Assembly: GCA_026196105.1 (NCBI GenBank)
Contig: JAPHRK010000031.1
Coordinates: 48,719 to 112,718 of the forward strand
Reading direction: 5' to 3'
Length of the DNA: 64,000 nt
Source of the DNA: Rhodospirillales bacterium
GTDB taxonomy: Bacteria; Pseudomonadota; Alphaproteobacteria; Rhodospirillales; JAPHRK01
Position numbers and translations under genes: made by a program. The notes under the pieces were generated by a model. It saw only the letters and a program-made list of their open reading frames with translations. It made no database searches and had not been told where the DNA came from. Below are positions 52,983 through 62,541 of the stretch, piece by piece; positions within the stretch are counted from its first letter, which is position 1; the number at the start of each line of letters is the position of its first letter.

Positions 52983-55067
52983 ATGAGCGATCAAGCTACT
53001 GTTGGGGTAAAAAAACATAAAACCGTTGGTGCAAAAATTCTTGCCAGCATTCTTATCATTCTTATTTTAGTCGCCGCTGCTGATTTCACTTTGGGAGAAT
53101 TCATCTCAAAGTCGGTTTCAAAGCAGTCTGACAGCATATTAAAAACTGCAGGCCAGATCATCGTCAAGAAAGATGAATTGATTAATGCTAACCTTGCTAA
53201 AGAGCTTAAGCTTAGCAACGATAAACTTATGATTTATCACGACCTGAATGAGGAAAGAGCCAGGACCAAAACAACGGAAAAAATCGCTTATTTAGCAGGC
53301 TCCCGCTTTGGCATTTCAACAAGCGTCGCGACCTTGACTGAAGCCGCTATGATGGGCGGGGATGCTGAAAAAATTCTGGAACTAATGGAAACACTGATCG
53401 AAAACCCAGATATTAAGTTTATTGATCTGTGGCGTATAGATGGTACCCAAGCCTTCCGTGACAACCTGACCATTGATGCTGTTAATACGTTCCTTGATGA
53501 CGAAGCATTTGAGCGACGTGATGAAGAAGAAGCCATTGCTCTAGAAGGCCCTCGCGCTGCAACCCTTAAGGCTGCTGTTGAAAGCCATAGCAATGAGAAA
53601 ACTCTACAAGGTGAAATAGAAGATGATGAAGGCAACAAAGAACAAGTCCTTTATTCATACTTCATCTTAGAAAACAAAGAACAATGCCAAGGATGTCATG
53701 GCGAGAATGATATCCCGCGTGGAGTTATTGAACTAGCTTTGTCAAATAGTGAGCTTCTGAAACTTGAAACAAAAGCTAAAGATGAGTTAGACAAATTAAA
53801 CCTGCATCAAGCTGATGAAGAGAAGAAACTTCTGGCAGGTAATAAAGCAAGACAAGCCAAAATTGTACAAGATTCACAAAGTTATTCGCAAGAAATGGCT
53901 GCAGCCAAAGAGTCCCTCCGCGACGTCCAAACTCAATCTAAAAACTGGAGCCTCTTTGCAAAATTTGGTTCTCTGATACTGAGTATTTTTATCATCCTTG
54001 CTCTCCTTCGGACTCTAGTTTCAAACCCCTTAAAACGTATGGCTGACGTTATGCGCAATATCTCAAAAGGTAACCTTGAAACTGAAATCCCTGACACTGA
54101 GAAAGAAGATGAGATTGGGCGCATGGCTCGTGCTGTGAGCGTTTTCAAAGAAAATGCCTTAGAGGTTAAACGACTGGAAGAAGAGCAAAAAGAATCAGAA
54201 GAAAAAGCCGCTGCAGCCCGCAAAGTTATGCTCGATAAAATGGCTGACAATCTTGATGCTAGTGTTGGTTCCGTTGTTCAAGCTCTTTCATCGACAGCAG
54301 GAGACATGCAGTCCTCTGCCCAAACTCTTCTCACTAATGCTGCAGAAACCATCAATAAATCTCAAACGGTCACGACAGCATCTGAGCAAGCTTCAAACAA
54401 TGTCCAAACCGTAGCTTCTGCTGCGGAAGAACTATCCATCTCCATTAATGAAATTAGTCGCCAAGTCAAAGAGTCAACGCGAGTTGCCGGCAATGCCGTT
54501 GAAGAAGCTGAACAGAGCAACATACTTGTTCGAGGCCTAGCTGAAGCCTCACAAAAAATTGGCGACGTTGTAAGCTTAATTACTGATATCGCAGAACAAA
54601 CCAATCTTTTAGCCTTGAACGCAACCATTGAGGCTGCCCGTGCAGGGGAAGCTGGCAAGGGATTTGCTGTTGTTGCTTCTGAAGTTAAAAACCTTGCGAA
54701 CCAAACAGCGAAAGCGACTGAAGAGATTTATACGCAGATCAATGAAGTACAAACAGCGACTGAAAGCGCAGTTGGTGCTATCGACCGCATTACTAAAACA
54801 ATCAGTAATATCAATGAAATTTCATCTGGGATTGCCGCTGCCGTTGAACAGCAAGGTGCCGCGACCCAAGAAATTGCTCAAAATGTTGAACAAGCCTCTG
54901 GCGGGACACAAGAAGTTTCAATCAATATTGGCGGTGTAACCGAAGCTGCATCACGTACAGACGAAACTGCTAATGTAATATTATCGGCTACAGGCGAGCT
55001 TTCTGAACAAGCAAAAACGCTTGCAGGTGAAGTAGAAAGGTTCTTAGTCGCAGTTAAAACTGGATAA
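52983..55067 (+). CDS. Methyl-accepting chemotaxis protein with a c-type heme motif in the sensor
   Basis: The 694-residue receptor has an N-terminal membrane helix (~residues 16-38) and a long periplasmic region (~39-320). A second helix (~325-345), a HAMP domain (~345-400) and a methyl-accepting signalling domain (~430-690) follow. The hairpin tip is [20 protein letters not shown]. The periplasmic part contains [13 protein letters not shown] (~residue 238), a CxxCH heme c attachment motif, in a context like Tll0287/DUF3365-type sensor domains. It could sense redox state, oxygen, NO or sulfide. There is no C-terminal CheR-binding pentapeptide. It is followed by a second receptor gene. Confidence 0.9.
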   Translation: MSDQATVGVKKHKTVGAKILASILIILILVAAADFTLGEFISKSVSKQSDSILKTAGQIIVKKDELINANLAKELKLSNDKLMIYHDLNEERARTKTTEKIAYLAGSRFGISTSVATLTEAAMMGGDAEKILELMETLIENPDIKFIDLWRIDGTQAFRDNLTIDAVNTFLDDEAFERRDEEEAIALEGPRAATLKAAVESHSNEKTLQGEIEDDEGNKEQVLYSYFILENKEQCQGCHGENDIPRGVIELALSNSELLKLETKAKDELDKLNLHQADEEKKLLAGNKARQAKIVQDSQSYSQEMAAAKESLRDVQTQSKNWSLFAKFGSLILSIFIILALLRTLVSNPLKRMADVMRNISKGNLETEIPDTEKEDEIGRMARAVSVFKENALEVKRLEEEQKESEEKAAAARKVMLDKMADNLDASVGSVVQALSSTAGDMQSSAQTLLTNAAETINKSQTVTTASEQASNNVQTVASAAEELSISINEISRQVKESTRVAGNAVEEAEQSNILVRGLAEASQKIGDVVSLITDIAEQTNLLALNATIEAARAGEAGKGFAVVASEVKNLANQTAKATEEIYTQINEVQTATESAVGAIDRITKTISNINEISSGIAAAVEQQGAATQEIAQNVEQASGGTQEVSINIGGVTEAASRTDETANVILSATGELSEQAKTLAGEVERFLVAVKTG

Positions 55068-55223
55068 ATTCTAGTAAACCATACTTAACGTATATTAGAT
55101 AAATACCCGGGTATACCCTAGGTTTTTGTAGGGTTTCTTGATAACAGTTAAGTTCTGTAGAAAGGATTAGAGTATTCTAGCGCCGCCGGTTTATTTAACT
55201 TATTGAACGATGCGAGAGTTTTG

Positions 55224-57350
55224 ATGCGTATTTCAGCTAAGCTTCCTCTAGTCACTGTTATCCTTGCTGTCGTTGCAACAGCAGCAACCGGGGTAATATC
55301 AGAAATGCAAGCAGCAAGGGCTTTAGAGGACTCCGCTCTTAGAAAATTAGAGGCTGTCCAAGAAGCACGTAAAACTCAATTAAGCAGCTATCTCGGTTCG
55401 ATTAAAGAAGACATCCAAAATATGTCTGAGAACGCAATGATCGTCGATGCAGTTCTCGATCTACAATATACCTTTGAGTCGGTTAAAGGCGGGCTACCAA
55501 CATTAAAAGATATGTTTGTGACAAAAAACCCAAACAAAAAGGCCGAAAGATATAAAATGGCCAAGTCGGGTAGCACTCGGTATTCAAAAACCCACGCCAC
55601 AAACCATCCTGTATTTCACCGTTTTGTTGAACGCCGCGGTTACAAAGATATTATCCTGATCGATGCCAACGGAAATATTGTATATACCGTGTTCAAAGGG
55701 GATGACTACGCCACAAATATTGAAACTGGCCCCTGGAAAAAAAGCCACCTGAACACTTTATTTCAAAAACTAAAAAAGAATGTTAAACCCGGGTTCGTAG
55801 CTTTTACTGATGTGAAAGCCTACCCTGCCAAAGACAATGAACCTGCAAGTTTTATTGCGACTCCCATGGTTGATGGTGAAGAGTTCCTAGGCGCACTCAT
55901 TTTCCAAATGCCCGCTGATCGTATCAACCGGATCATGCAAAACAGAGCTGGTATGGGGGAAACTGGTGAATCATATTTAGTTGGTACTGATTACTTAATG
56001 AGAAGTAACTTAGGCCTTAGCGAAGAACCAACAATTCTCAAAACTGAAGCAAAGTCAGCCTCTGTTGAAAAAGCATTAGCAGGCGAAAAAGGGATTATGG
56101 TAACGAATGATTATAAGGGGGTAAACTCATTGTCCGCTTATAGTCCCATTGATTTTATGGGAGTGCGTTGGGCTGCTATAGCTGAAATTTCGATGGCCGA
56201 AGTTGATAAACCAGTTAAAGCTCTTAAGATTACTTTAGTGGTCTCTGCTTTGGTTATTGGTGCCCTTATCGGCATTATCGGCATGTTCTTTGCCAGAACG
56301 ATTACCAAGCCTATTAACGTCATGGCCGAACGTATGCGTGAACTCTCCAAAGGGGATCTAGAGGTCATTATCCCAGACTTGGACCGGCAAGACGAAATAG
56401 GGCGTATGGCTCGTTCCGTTGAGGTGTTCAAAGAAAATGCCATTGAAGTAAAACGCCTAGAAGCTGAGCAAAAAGAGGCGGAACAAAAAGCCACTGACGC
56501 TAGACGACAAGTCTTGGACAAAATGGCAAGCGACTTGGAAACAAGTGTCGGTAATGTAGTCAAAGCTCTCTCAACCGAAGCAGATGAAATGCAGACATCG
56601 GCTCAGACCATGCTTGATAATGCCGATGAAACCAACACACGTTCGACTTCTGTTGCTTCAGCCTCAGAGTTAGCTTCAGATAATGTACAAACTGTGGCTT
56701 CTGCTGCAGAGGAACTGTCCAGTTCAATTAGTGAAATTAGCGGCCGTGTTGCTGATTCAACTCGTGTTGCTGCCGATGCAGTGAAAGAAGCGGAACAAAG
56801 TAATGAGCTAATCAAAGGCTTGGCTGAAGCTTCTCAGAAAATTGGCCATGTGGTGAGTATGATCACAGATATTGCTGAACAAACCAACTTACTGGCTTTA
56901 AATGCGACGATCGAAGCTGCCAGAGCCGGGGACGCTGGTAAAGGCTTCGCAGTAGTGGCTTCTGAAGTTAAAAATCTTGCCAACCAAACAGCAAAAGCCA
57001 CCGACGAAATCAATGGCCAAATCAATGAAGTACAAGGGGCAACCCAACACGCGGTTGATGCCATTGAGCATATTACAGTGACCATTGGAGAAATCAGTAA
57101 TATTTCTTCAAGCATTGCGGCGGCTGTCGAAGAGCAAAGCGCCTCTACCCAGGAAATTGCCCGTAACGTTGAACAAGCCGCTGGCGGTACTCAAGAAGTT
57201 TCAACCAATATTATTGGAGTTACTGAAGCAGCACGCCAAACTGATGAAACGGCAAGAGTAATTCAAAAAGGTGCGAAAGAACTTTCAAGTCACGCCGACG
57301 CCCTATCAAGTGAAGTAGAGAAATTCATTACCGCAGTTCGGACTGGGTAA
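55224..57350 (+). CDS. Methyl-accepting chemotaxis protein with dCache-like sensor
   Basis: The start is the ATG at 55224 (MRISAKLPLVTVILAVVATA); an in-frame TTG at 55203 has no ribosome site. The 708-residue receptor has a first helix (~7-27) and an extracellular double-Cache-like sensor (~30-325; SMAEVDKP near the end, DANGNIVYTVFKGDDYATNI mid-way). A second helix follows (~333-355), then HAMP and a signalling domain nearly identical in its tip to that of the upstream receptor. It probably arose with its neighbour by duplication of the cytoplasmic part. The ligand is unknown. Confidence 0.92.
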   Translation: MRISAKLPLVTVILAVVATAATGVISEMQAARALEDSALRKLEAVQEARKTQLSSYLGSIKEDIQNMSENAMIVDAVLDLQYTFESVKGGLPTLKDMFVTKNPNKKAERYKMAKSGSTRYSKTHATNHPVFHRFVERRGYKDIILIDANGNIVYTVFKGDDYATNIETGPWKKSHLNTLFQKLKKNVKPGFVAFTDVKAYPAKDNEPASFIATPMVDGEEFLGALIFQMPADRINRIMQNRAGMGETGESYLVGTDYLMRSNLGLSEEPTILKTEAKSASVEKALAGEKGIMVTNDYKGVNSLSAYSPIDFMGVRWAAIAEISMAEVDKPVKALKITLVVSALVIGALIGIIGMFFARTITKPINVMAERMRELSKGDLEVIIPDLDRQDEIGRMARSVEVFKENAIEVKRLEAEQKEAEQKATDARRQVLDKMASDLETSVGNVVKALSTEADEMQTSAQTMLDNADETNTRSTSVASASELASDNVQTVASAAEELSSSISEISGRVADSTRVAADAVKEAEQSNELIKGLAEASQKIGHVVSMITDIAEQTNLLALNATIEAARAGDAGKGFAVVASEVKNLANQTAKATDEINGQINEVQGATQHAVDAIEHITVTIGEISNISSSIAAAVEEQSASTQEIARNVEQAAGGTQEVSTNIIGVTEAARQTDETARVIQKGAKELSSHADALSSEVEKFITAVRTG

Positions 57351-57369
57351 TTAATTTACGCACCAAACG

Positions 57370-57453
57370 TCATGCCCGACTTGATCGGGCATCCAGAGTC
57401 ACAAATTCCACCGTTTATCACTTACGCTGGTTTCCTGCTTTTGCGGGAATGAC
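57370..57453. repeat. Dispersed GTCAT...ATGAC palindromic element
   Basis: The outer ends GTCAT (57369-57373) and ATGAC (57449-57453) enclose an inner perfect dyad ATGCCCGA-CTTGA-TCGGGCAT (57372-57392). A half palindrome TTTTGCGGGAATGAC closes it. This form recurs widely in alphaproteobacterial intergenic regions. It lies between two convergent genes (chemoreceptor and phosphoesterase), where it could also end transcription. Confidence 0.65.
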
Positions 57454-57481
57454 TGTGCTTTTTACTTTAACAGGAAGTTCG

Positions 57482-58294
57482 CTACGAAGGCATGATTGGA
57501 ATCAGGCGGGGGCCAATCCTTATGGGAGAAACTTTTGTCGCCTTACCTGTACGATCATCGGTTTCTAGATAAAAGGCGCAGAGCGTCCCCTCCCCTTCAG
57601 AAGGTTCCAAGCGATTGCCAGGGACTTTCTTCGTAAAGCGGGCAATTGCGACTTCCTTTTTCATGCCAATCACCGAGTTATAGTTCCCACACATACCAAC
57701 ATCGGTTTGATAGGCAGTGCCACCGGGTAAAATCTGAGCATCGGCACTGGGAATGTGAGTGTGGGTGCCACAAACCATAGAAACCCTGCCATCAAGGAAA
57801 TGCCCCATTGAAAATTTTTCGCTGGTCGCTTCAGCATGTATATCGACTAGGATTGCATCCACAGTTGAACCCAGCCTGTATTTTGTTAGCTCTCGGTCCA
57901 CGGCTGCAAAAGGATCATCCATGGCATCCATAAACAACCGCCCTAAAACTTGCATCACAAGGACCTTACGGCCTTTAGCTGTTGTATAAAGCTGTGCACC
58001 CCTGCCCGGTGTTCCGGCAGGATAATTTAAGGGACGAATTAATTTTGGGTCTGTTTCAATATATGAAAGGATTTCACGCTGATCCCATACATGGTTTCCT
58101 GTGGTAATCGCGTCGGCACCTTCCTCATATATTTCTTTGCAAATTTTCGCAGTAATACCAAAACCATGGGCGGCATTTTCACCGTTTACCATAACAAAAT
58201 CTAATTTTAGCTCTTCACGAAGACGGGGAAGGTTATCCTGGAGAACTTGGCGACCTGGTTTTCCAACGATGTCACCGCAATAAAGAATTCTCAC
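57482..58294 (-). CDS. YmdB-type metallophosphoesterase (TIGR00282 family)
   Basis: The 270-residue protein starts MRILYCGDIVGKPGRQVLQD and has the metal-site motifs VMVNGENAAHGFGIT, GADAITTGNHVWDQREI and MVCGTHTHIPSAD. These define the YmdB calcineurin-like family, which in Bacillus hydrolyses cyclic nucleotides and affects biofilm and RNA decay. The role in alphaproteobacteria is less known. It lies 22 bases after the cyclo-ligase gene on the minus strand and may share its transcript. Confidence 0.93.
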   Translation of the reverse strand: MRILYCGDIVGKPGRQVLQDNLPRLREELKLDFVMVNGENAAHGFGITAKICKEIYEEGADAITTGNHVWDQREILSYIETDPKLIRPLNYPAGTPGRGAQLYTTAKGRKVLVMQVLGRLFMDAMDDPFAAVDRELTKYRLGSTVDAILVDIHAEATSEKFSMGHFLDGRVSMVCGTHTHIPSADAQILPGGTAYQTDVGMCGNYNSVIGMKKEVAIARFTKKVPGNRLEPSEGEGTLCAFYLETDDRTGKATKVSPIRIGPRLIPIMPS

Positions 58295-58316
58295 TCAAAA
58301 TCTCCCTTAAACATAT

Positions 58317-58913
58317 TCAAAACTTAATAGCCCCCTCTTCTGTCACCACCCCATCAAGCTTTTGGTCAAAAGGGCCTGTCGGTACTTTTTCAACTTGTTG
58401 ACAAGAGAAACCAGCACCGAAGGCAAGAATGTCCTCATTTCTGCGTAATAATTCAAGGGTGCGATCATAATAACCTCCCCCATACCCTAAACGCGCCCCT
58501 GACATATCAAAACCAACAAGGGGGACAATTATAATCTTAGGGAGGAGAATTCCGTTGTATTCCGGGGGAGTGAGCACACCGAACTTGCCACATACGAGTT
58601 TAGTATCTGGTGTCCAAGACCGGAAAGATAATGCTTGGTCTGCTTCCTCAACCACAGGGAGGGAACAACGGATATTGTGTTGAAAAACTTTTTGAAGAAA
58701 CGATTCGGTACTTATCTCAGATTTGATTGGCCAATAGGCAGCCAGAACATTTTCAGTTTTTAACAGAGAGTTTGTTCTTAAGAATTGGAATAAATTTTCA
58801 GCGAAATCTTCACTGGCCTTTTCCCCAAGTTCCTTCTTCGCTATGACCCGACGCGCCAAAAGTTCCTGTCTTAGCTTTTTCTTATTTACATCTATTGAAG
58901 AAGTTTGAACCAT
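58317..58913 (-). CDS. fau: 5-formyltetrahydrofolate cyclo-ligase
   Basis: This enzyme converts 5-formyl-THF to 5,10-methenyl-THF using ATP. The 198 residues have the N-terminal basic KKKLRQELLARR and the conserved LVGFDMSGARLGYGGGYYDR (~residues 134-153), which is the family signature. It follows the 6S RNA gene, an arrangement conserved in many proteobacteria (ssrS-fau). Confidence 0.95.
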   Translation of the reverse strand: MVQTSSIDVNKKKLRQELLARRVIAKKELGEKASEDFAENLFQFLRTNSLLKTENVLAAYWPIKSEISTESFLQKVFQHNIRCSLPVVEEADQALSFRSWTPDTKLVCGKFGVLTPPEYNGILLPKIIIVPLVGFDMSGARLGYGGGYYDRTLELLRRNEDILAFGAGFSCQQVEKVPTGPFDQKLDGVVTEEGAIKF

Positions 58914-58936
58914 TTATATTTTGTACACGAGAGTAA

Positions 58937-59102
58937 AGTGTGGCGCCACGACAGCCGTCGGCTTGTAGAATCCAACCAAGGCCCACCTTAACAGGTGGGT
59001 GCCGTAAATAACGAGCCCACGGGCCCGACAGGGACAGCTCCCTAATTTTAAGTATTGGCCCTAGGGATAAATAAACCTAACGCAAAGCGCAGCAACCACA
59101 GT
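58937..59102 (-). ncRNA. ssrS: 6S RNA
   Basis: The 195-bp region between zapA and the cyclo-ligase gene matches the conserved location of ssrS. On the minus strand terminal pairing joins TGTGG (near 59100) with CCACA (near 58940). A long, mismatched hairpin with a central region around GGGCCTTGGTTGG and GCCGACGGCTGTCGTGG lies inside. Stems such as CCCACCT/AGGTGGG are clear. 6S RNA mimics an open promoter and binds sigma-70 RNA polymerase. The ends are approximate. Confidence 0.85.
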
Positions 59103-59108
59103 CCTTAT

Positions 59109-59444
59109 TTATAACGCCTCTACCTGCTCTGCAATGCTTTCTATGCGTTCTGCTAAATCACCCATAGCATTGTTCAGCTCTGCATCTAGCTGAGCTTCCT
59201 TCGCTTGGCTTACCCTGCCTGAGGAAACTTTTTCCATTTCAGCATAAGCATCAGAGAGTTCATCAGCCAGAAGAAGGTTGGTCATTAACAGCAAACGGGA
59301 TTCATCAATCTGCCCTACAGCAGCAACCAACTCCTGAATGCGTTTATCAACATACTGGGAGAGTCTTGTTAGGTGAGCTTCTTGCCCATCATCACAGGCA
59401 ATTTCATATTTGCGTGCATTAACTGTAACAGTGATATGGGCCAT
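59109..59444 (-). CDS. zapA: Cell division protein ZapA
   Basis: ZapA bundles FtsZ protofilaments. The 111 residues have the N-terminal fold MAHITVTVNARKYEIACDDG and the LTRLSQYVDKRIQELVAAVG segment. A C-terminal coiled coil follows (~65-111). The size is usual. It lies directly before the 6S RNA gene, the conserved zapA-ssrS-fau order. Confidence 0.93.
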   Translation of the reverse strand: MAHITVTVNARKYEIACDDGQEAHLTRLSQYVDKRIQELVAAVGQIDESRLLLMTNLLLADELSDAYAEMEKVSSGRVSQAKEAQLDAELNNAMGDLAERIESIAEQVEAL

Positions 59445-59479
59445 AGCTTGGTACTTTCCCCTGCCAAGTAGATATAATT

Positions 59480-59701
59480 TTAACTCTCAACTGACGTTTT
59501 AAGCTGTCCGATCACCTTATCAAGGCGCTTTGAAACAGTACTGGTCGCATCTCTTAGGGCTGCATTTTCTAGACGCATCTCATTCAAACGATCGGCAGGA
59601 GTTTGGACTTCCATCGCTTTTTCCAAGCGAGAAACAGCCTGTTCTAATCGCTTTTTAGATTTTTCCAGACGACTTGAATTTGCACTTGTCTTGTCGACCA
59701 C
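59480..59701 (-). CDS. Small coiled-coil protein (DUF4164-like)
   Basis: The 73-residue product is a continuous coiled coil (SSRLEKSKKRLEQAVSRLEK, then LNEMRLENAALRDATS). It resembles the DUF4164 proteins commonly encoded just before zapA in alphaproteobacteria. It lies 35 bases upstream of zapA on the same strand. A role in division is likely by context only. Confidence 0.75.
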   Translation of the reverse strand: MVDKTSANSSRLEKSKKRLEQAVSRLEKAMEVQTPADRLNEMRLENAALRDATSTVSKRLDKVIGQLKTSVES

Positions 59702-60054
59702 CAGCCTTTTGCCTCTCTGTATTGCCTTGATTATTGATCGAAAGCTCCAAGGTTGGGCAAGAATAGGCTCCGAGAGGAATTTTCGTCAACAGTTTAAAGG
59801 CTTGGCAGCACAAATTAACACGTAAGTTGAGCGAAAAAAGGCTATGCATAAGTTTTTATATCACCCAGCATAAGTTTTTTTTTAGCTCAAAGGCCCTAAA
59901 CCTTCAAGAATCCAGTTGACGAATGAGGGCTATACAGGGATGGTTCGCACAACTTTTAATCTAAGTGATTTTTCACACAGAGCTGTACATTGCATAGCTC
60001 TAATGTACAATTTATCTGCATTTAAGCGGAGAACGTAATTTAACGGAGGATATA
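59702..60054. other. Intergenic region upstream of gap
   Basis: This 353-bp divergent region holds the promoters of the zapA operon and of gap. I see no credible gene. A direct repeat GCATAAGTTTTT occurs near 59846 and 59868. A strong dyad lies at 59984-60009. Confidence 0.5.
59984..60009. promoter_or_regulatory. Candidate operator of gap
   Basis: TGTACATT and AATGTACA form a perfect 8-bp dyad across 10 bases, 46 bases before the gap start. It is a plausible binding site for a dimeric regulator. The factor is unknown. Confidence 0.45.
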
Positions 60055-61062
60055 ATGGCGGTTCGGGTAGCTATCAATGGATTTGGACGTATTGGTCGTT
60101 TAGCTTTTCGGGCGATCTTAGAGTCCGGAAGAACAGACGTAGAAGTGGTTGGTATTAACGACCTTGGTTCCATCGACGACAACGCACACCTTTTAAAATA
60201 TGATTCCGTTCACGGTGTCCTGCCTATGGATGTTAATATCGAAGGCGATGTGATGAAGGCAGGTGGACACACGATAAAAGTTACCTCTGAGCGCGACCCA
60301 TCTAAACTACCTTGGGGTGATTTAAACGTAGATTTGGTTTACGAATGCACAGGCATCTTCGCCAGCAAAGAAAAAGCACAAGTACACCTAGACGCTGGCG
60401 CCAAGAAAGTTCTGGTATCTGCTCCCGCCGCTAACGCTGATCTAACTGTTGTCTATGGCGTTAACCACGACCAACTAAAAGCTGAGCACACAGTCGTGTC
60501 TAATGCCTCATGCACCACAAACTGCTTAGCACCAGTCGCTAATATTCTTAATCAAACAGTTGGCATTGAACATGGCTTCATGACCACCATCCACGCTTTC
60601 ACAGGGGACCAACGTACCGTTGACACCCTACACGCTGACCCACGTCGGGCGCGTGCTGCTGCTGTTTCAATGATCCCAACCTCAACTGGTGCAGCTAAAG
60701 CCGTTGGTTTGGTTCTGCCTGAATTATCGGGTAAACTAGATGGAACCTCTATCCGCGTTCCAACCCCTAATGTTTCAGTGATTGATCTTAAGTTTGTTGC
60801 AAGCCGCAGCACAACGGCAGAAGAAATCAATGCAGCGATGAAAGCCGCTGCAGAAGGCCCTCTTAAAGGTGTTCTTGGTTATGAAACGGCTCCTTTGGTT
60901 TCTGTAGACTTCAACCACAACCCGCACTCTTCTACCTTTGATGCAACACAGACCAAAGTTATGGAAGGTACTTTCGTCCGTATCCTCAGCTGGTACGATA
61001 ACGAGTGGGGCTTCTCTAATCGCATGAGCGATACCGCTATTGCGTTGATGAACGCCAAATAA
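60055..61062 (+). CDS. gap: Glyceraldehyde-3-phosphate dehydrogenase
   Basis: This NAD-dependent enzyme oxidises glyceraldehyde 3-phosphate to 1,3-bisphosphoglycerate. The 335 residues have the Rossmann start [20 protein letters not shown] and the active site [17 protein letters not shown] (Cys ~153). [19 protein letters not shown] and the C-terminal [13 protein letters not shown] are also present. A GGAGG site precedes the ATG. In relatives it often stands next to tkt and pgk; here it is isolated from both and has its own terminator. Confidence 0.98.
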   Translation: MAVRVAINGFGRIGRLAFRAILESGRTDVEVVGINDLGSIDDNAHLLKYDSVHGVLPMDVNIEGDVMKAGGHTIKVTSERDPSKLPWGDLNVDLVYECTGIFASKEKAQVHLDAGAKKVLVSAPAANADLTVVYGVNHDQLKAEHTVVSNASCTTNCLAPVANILNQTVGIEHGFMTTIHAFTGDQRTVDTLHADPRRARAAAVSMIPTSTGAAKAVGLVLPELSGKLDGTSIRVPTPNVSVIDLKFVASRSTTAEEINAAMKAAAEGPLKGVLGYETAPLVSVDFNHNPHSSTFDATQTKVMEGTFVRILSWYDNEWGFSNRMSDTAIALMNAK

Positions 61063-61085
61063 ACGAAACACATCGTATCTTTTTT

Positions 61086-61123
61086 AAAAGGTGGAGCTTC
61101 AAAAAAAGCTTCGCCTTTTTTTA
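61086..61123 (+). terminator. Terminator after gap
   Basis: AAAGGTGGAGCTT pairs with AAGCTTCGCCTTT with two G-T wobbles, followed by a T-run, about 25 bases after the gap stop. Confidence 0.85.
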
Positions 61124-61149
61124 ATAAAATTATGTAACCCTCCTCTTCC

Positions 61150-61545
61150 ATGAACATGAAAGCGATCACGATTTACCGCCTGGAGCATGCCAGAGCGGCC
61201 TTAAAAATTGCTGCAGAATATCAGGTTCCTGTCATTTTGCTGAGCCCGCTTAATGGCGCCCAACAAATGGGTGCTGAAGTCTTTCAAACCATTATTGATA
61301 TAGCTGGGAAAATGAACCCAAAAGCTGATTACGCTTCAGTTTTAGATTGCGGAGATGAACCTGGATTGGCGCTGAATGCACTTAGACTTGGAATTAAAGC
61401 TATCAGTATTCGTGAAAAGAACGAAAAAGTAATTGATATTGCTAATCAAACTGGAGCAGTCGTCTTTGAGCGACCAAAAGACGCTCTAGATTTATTACCA
61501 ATTGAAGATTTTGAGGCAGCTTGCCTTGATTGGTTATCAACCTGA
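61150..61545 (+). CDS. Hypothetical protein, possible aldolase-like fragment
   Basis: The 131-residue product has no firm family in my reading. The segments KIAAEYQVPVILLSPLNGAQ and KADYASVLDCGDEPGLALNA suggest a small alpha/beta domain. Related single-domain proteins sit near glycolytic genes in alphaproteobacteria. A second ATG two codons later is possible, and no strong ribosome site is seen for either. The terminator stem overlaps its stop codon. Confidence 0.6.
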   Translation: MNMKAITIYRLEHARAALKIAAEYQVPVILLSPLNGAQQMGAEVFQTIIDIAGKMNPKADYASVLDCGDEPGLALNALRLGIKAISIREKNEKVIDIANQTGAVVFERPKDALDLLPIEDFEAACLDWLST

Positions 61546-61580
61546 GCCGCCGCGAGGGAGAGCAGCGGCTCAGTTTTTTT
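61542..61580 (+). terminator. Terminator after the hypothetical gene
   Basis: CTGAGCCGC (61542-61550) pairs with GCGGCTCAG (61565-61573) and is followed by seven T's. The left arm contains the stop codon. It may also serve the convergent cytochrome gene, which ends at 61591. Confidence 0.9.
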
Positions 61581-61590
61581 AGAAACAGAA

Positions 61591-61962
61591 CTATTGAGCT
61601 TTAATATATTCAATAACCGCTTTTCTTTGACCAGCTTTTTTTAAACCAGCGAAAGCCATTTTTGTTTTTGGGACCAATTTCTTAGGTTTTTTCAGGTATT
61701 TATCCAAGGTTGCTTCATCCCAAGTCAGGCCAGATTTTTTCATAGCTTTGGAATATTTAAAACCTTCAACTGCAGCTGCAGCACGACCAACAACACCATA
61801 AAGATTTGGGCCGACTTTGTTTTTGCCGCCTTCTTTCACTGTATGACAAGCTTTGCATTTTTTGAAAACTTTTTTACCATCTGCAGCTTGAGCAGAAGGA
61901 GCTGCGGCACTAAGGGCAATAGCTAAGCCAAGAGCGATCGGTCCGAGAGCACTGAATTTCAT
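61591..61962 (-). CDS. Class I cytochrome c (c2/c550 type)
   Basis: The 123-residue precursor has a signal peptide ([20 protein letters not shown] ... AQA). The heme c motif CKACH (~residue 36) follows in [20 protein letters not shown], then [13 protein letters not shown]. The axial Met is in [12 protein letters not shown] (~residue 103). This is a soluble periplasmic electron carrier of standard length. It is rich in Lys, which would favour docking to oxidases. It stands alone, convergent with the gap locus. Confidence 0.93.
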   Translation of the reverse strand: MKFSALGPIALGLAIALSAAAPSAQAADGKKVFKKCKACHTVKEGGKNKVGPNLYGVVGRAAAAVEGFKYSKAMKKSGLTWDEATLDKYLKKPKKLVPKTKMAFAGLKKAGQRKAVIEYIKAQ

Positions 61963-62100
61963 CTTCTTTTCTCCAATTATTTTAAAATTAAAATCAAAAT
62001 TTGCTCATTTGATACTCCATATGTGTCAGAGGGATAAAAGTGGTTCACATTTTTTTTGATTATTTTATCATTTTTTGGTCCATAATTTAAGGCACTCTTG

Positions 62101-62132
62101 GTGAACCAATTTCAAAATACGGTTACAAAGAG
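62101..62132 (+). promoter_or_regulatory. Conserved 32-bp motif upstream of the secreted-protein gene (copy 1)
   Basis: GTGAACCAATTTC, six variable bases, CGGTTAC and an AGAG block form this motif. It recurs at 63129-63160 with the same internal spacing. Each copy is about 64 bases before a start codon. A TGAACC block resembles ECF-type -35 elements, so this may be the promoter used by the ECF sigma factor encoded here. Confidence 0.55.
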
Positions 62133-62164
62133 AAAACCAGCGTTTACTAGGCAAGGGAAATAGG

Positions 62165-62524
62165 ATGAATCGTTTAAACCTAACTTGTTGGGGATTGTTA
62201 GCTTTCTTTGTTTTGGCTCTGCCAACAAAGGCAGAAGCTTTTTGCATCCTTAATCAATCACAAGCAAAGCTCCATGTTATTGCTTTAGACGCCAGTGGTT
62301 ATAATGCGGATATAGCCCCTAAAAAAAATTCTTGCTGCAAGGCTAATATTTGCAAAGGAAACAAACAAACGAAGGAAACCTCCGTTCTTGTGGTCACCCG
62401 TTATATCCCAGTTGCTGAAGACAATCGACCTGGCTGGTTAGCAGAATGCAAAGGAAAGCTAAAAGCCGATGACACCTTGGTGGTCAAAGGAAATGATAAA
62501 AAAATTTCCTGTTCATTGAAGTGA
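62165..62524 (+). CDS. Secreted cysteine-containing protein of unknown function
   Basis: The 119-residue precursor has a signal peptide (MNRLNLTCWGLLAFFVLALP ... AEA). The mature part has seven cysteines (AFCILN, SCCKANIC, AECKGK, ISCSLK), likely forming disulfides. It resembles no family I can name. It lies 17 bases before the ECF sigma gene and has the shared motif upstream, so it is probably a member or target of that regulon. Confidence 0.65.
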   Translation: MNRLNLTCWGLLAFFVLALPTKAEAFCILNQSQAKLHVIALDASGYNADIAPKKNSCCKANICKGNKQTKETSVLVVTRYIPVAEDNRPGWLAECKGKLKADDTLVVKGNDKKISCSLK

Positions 62525-62541
62525 TGTGAGTAGACCCTAAA

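Noticed and set aside
62041-62060. GTGAACC on the minus strand upstream of the cytochrome c gene as a third copy of the ECF-locus motif
   Set aside because: Only the first block matches; the CGGTTAC block at the fixed spacing is missing.
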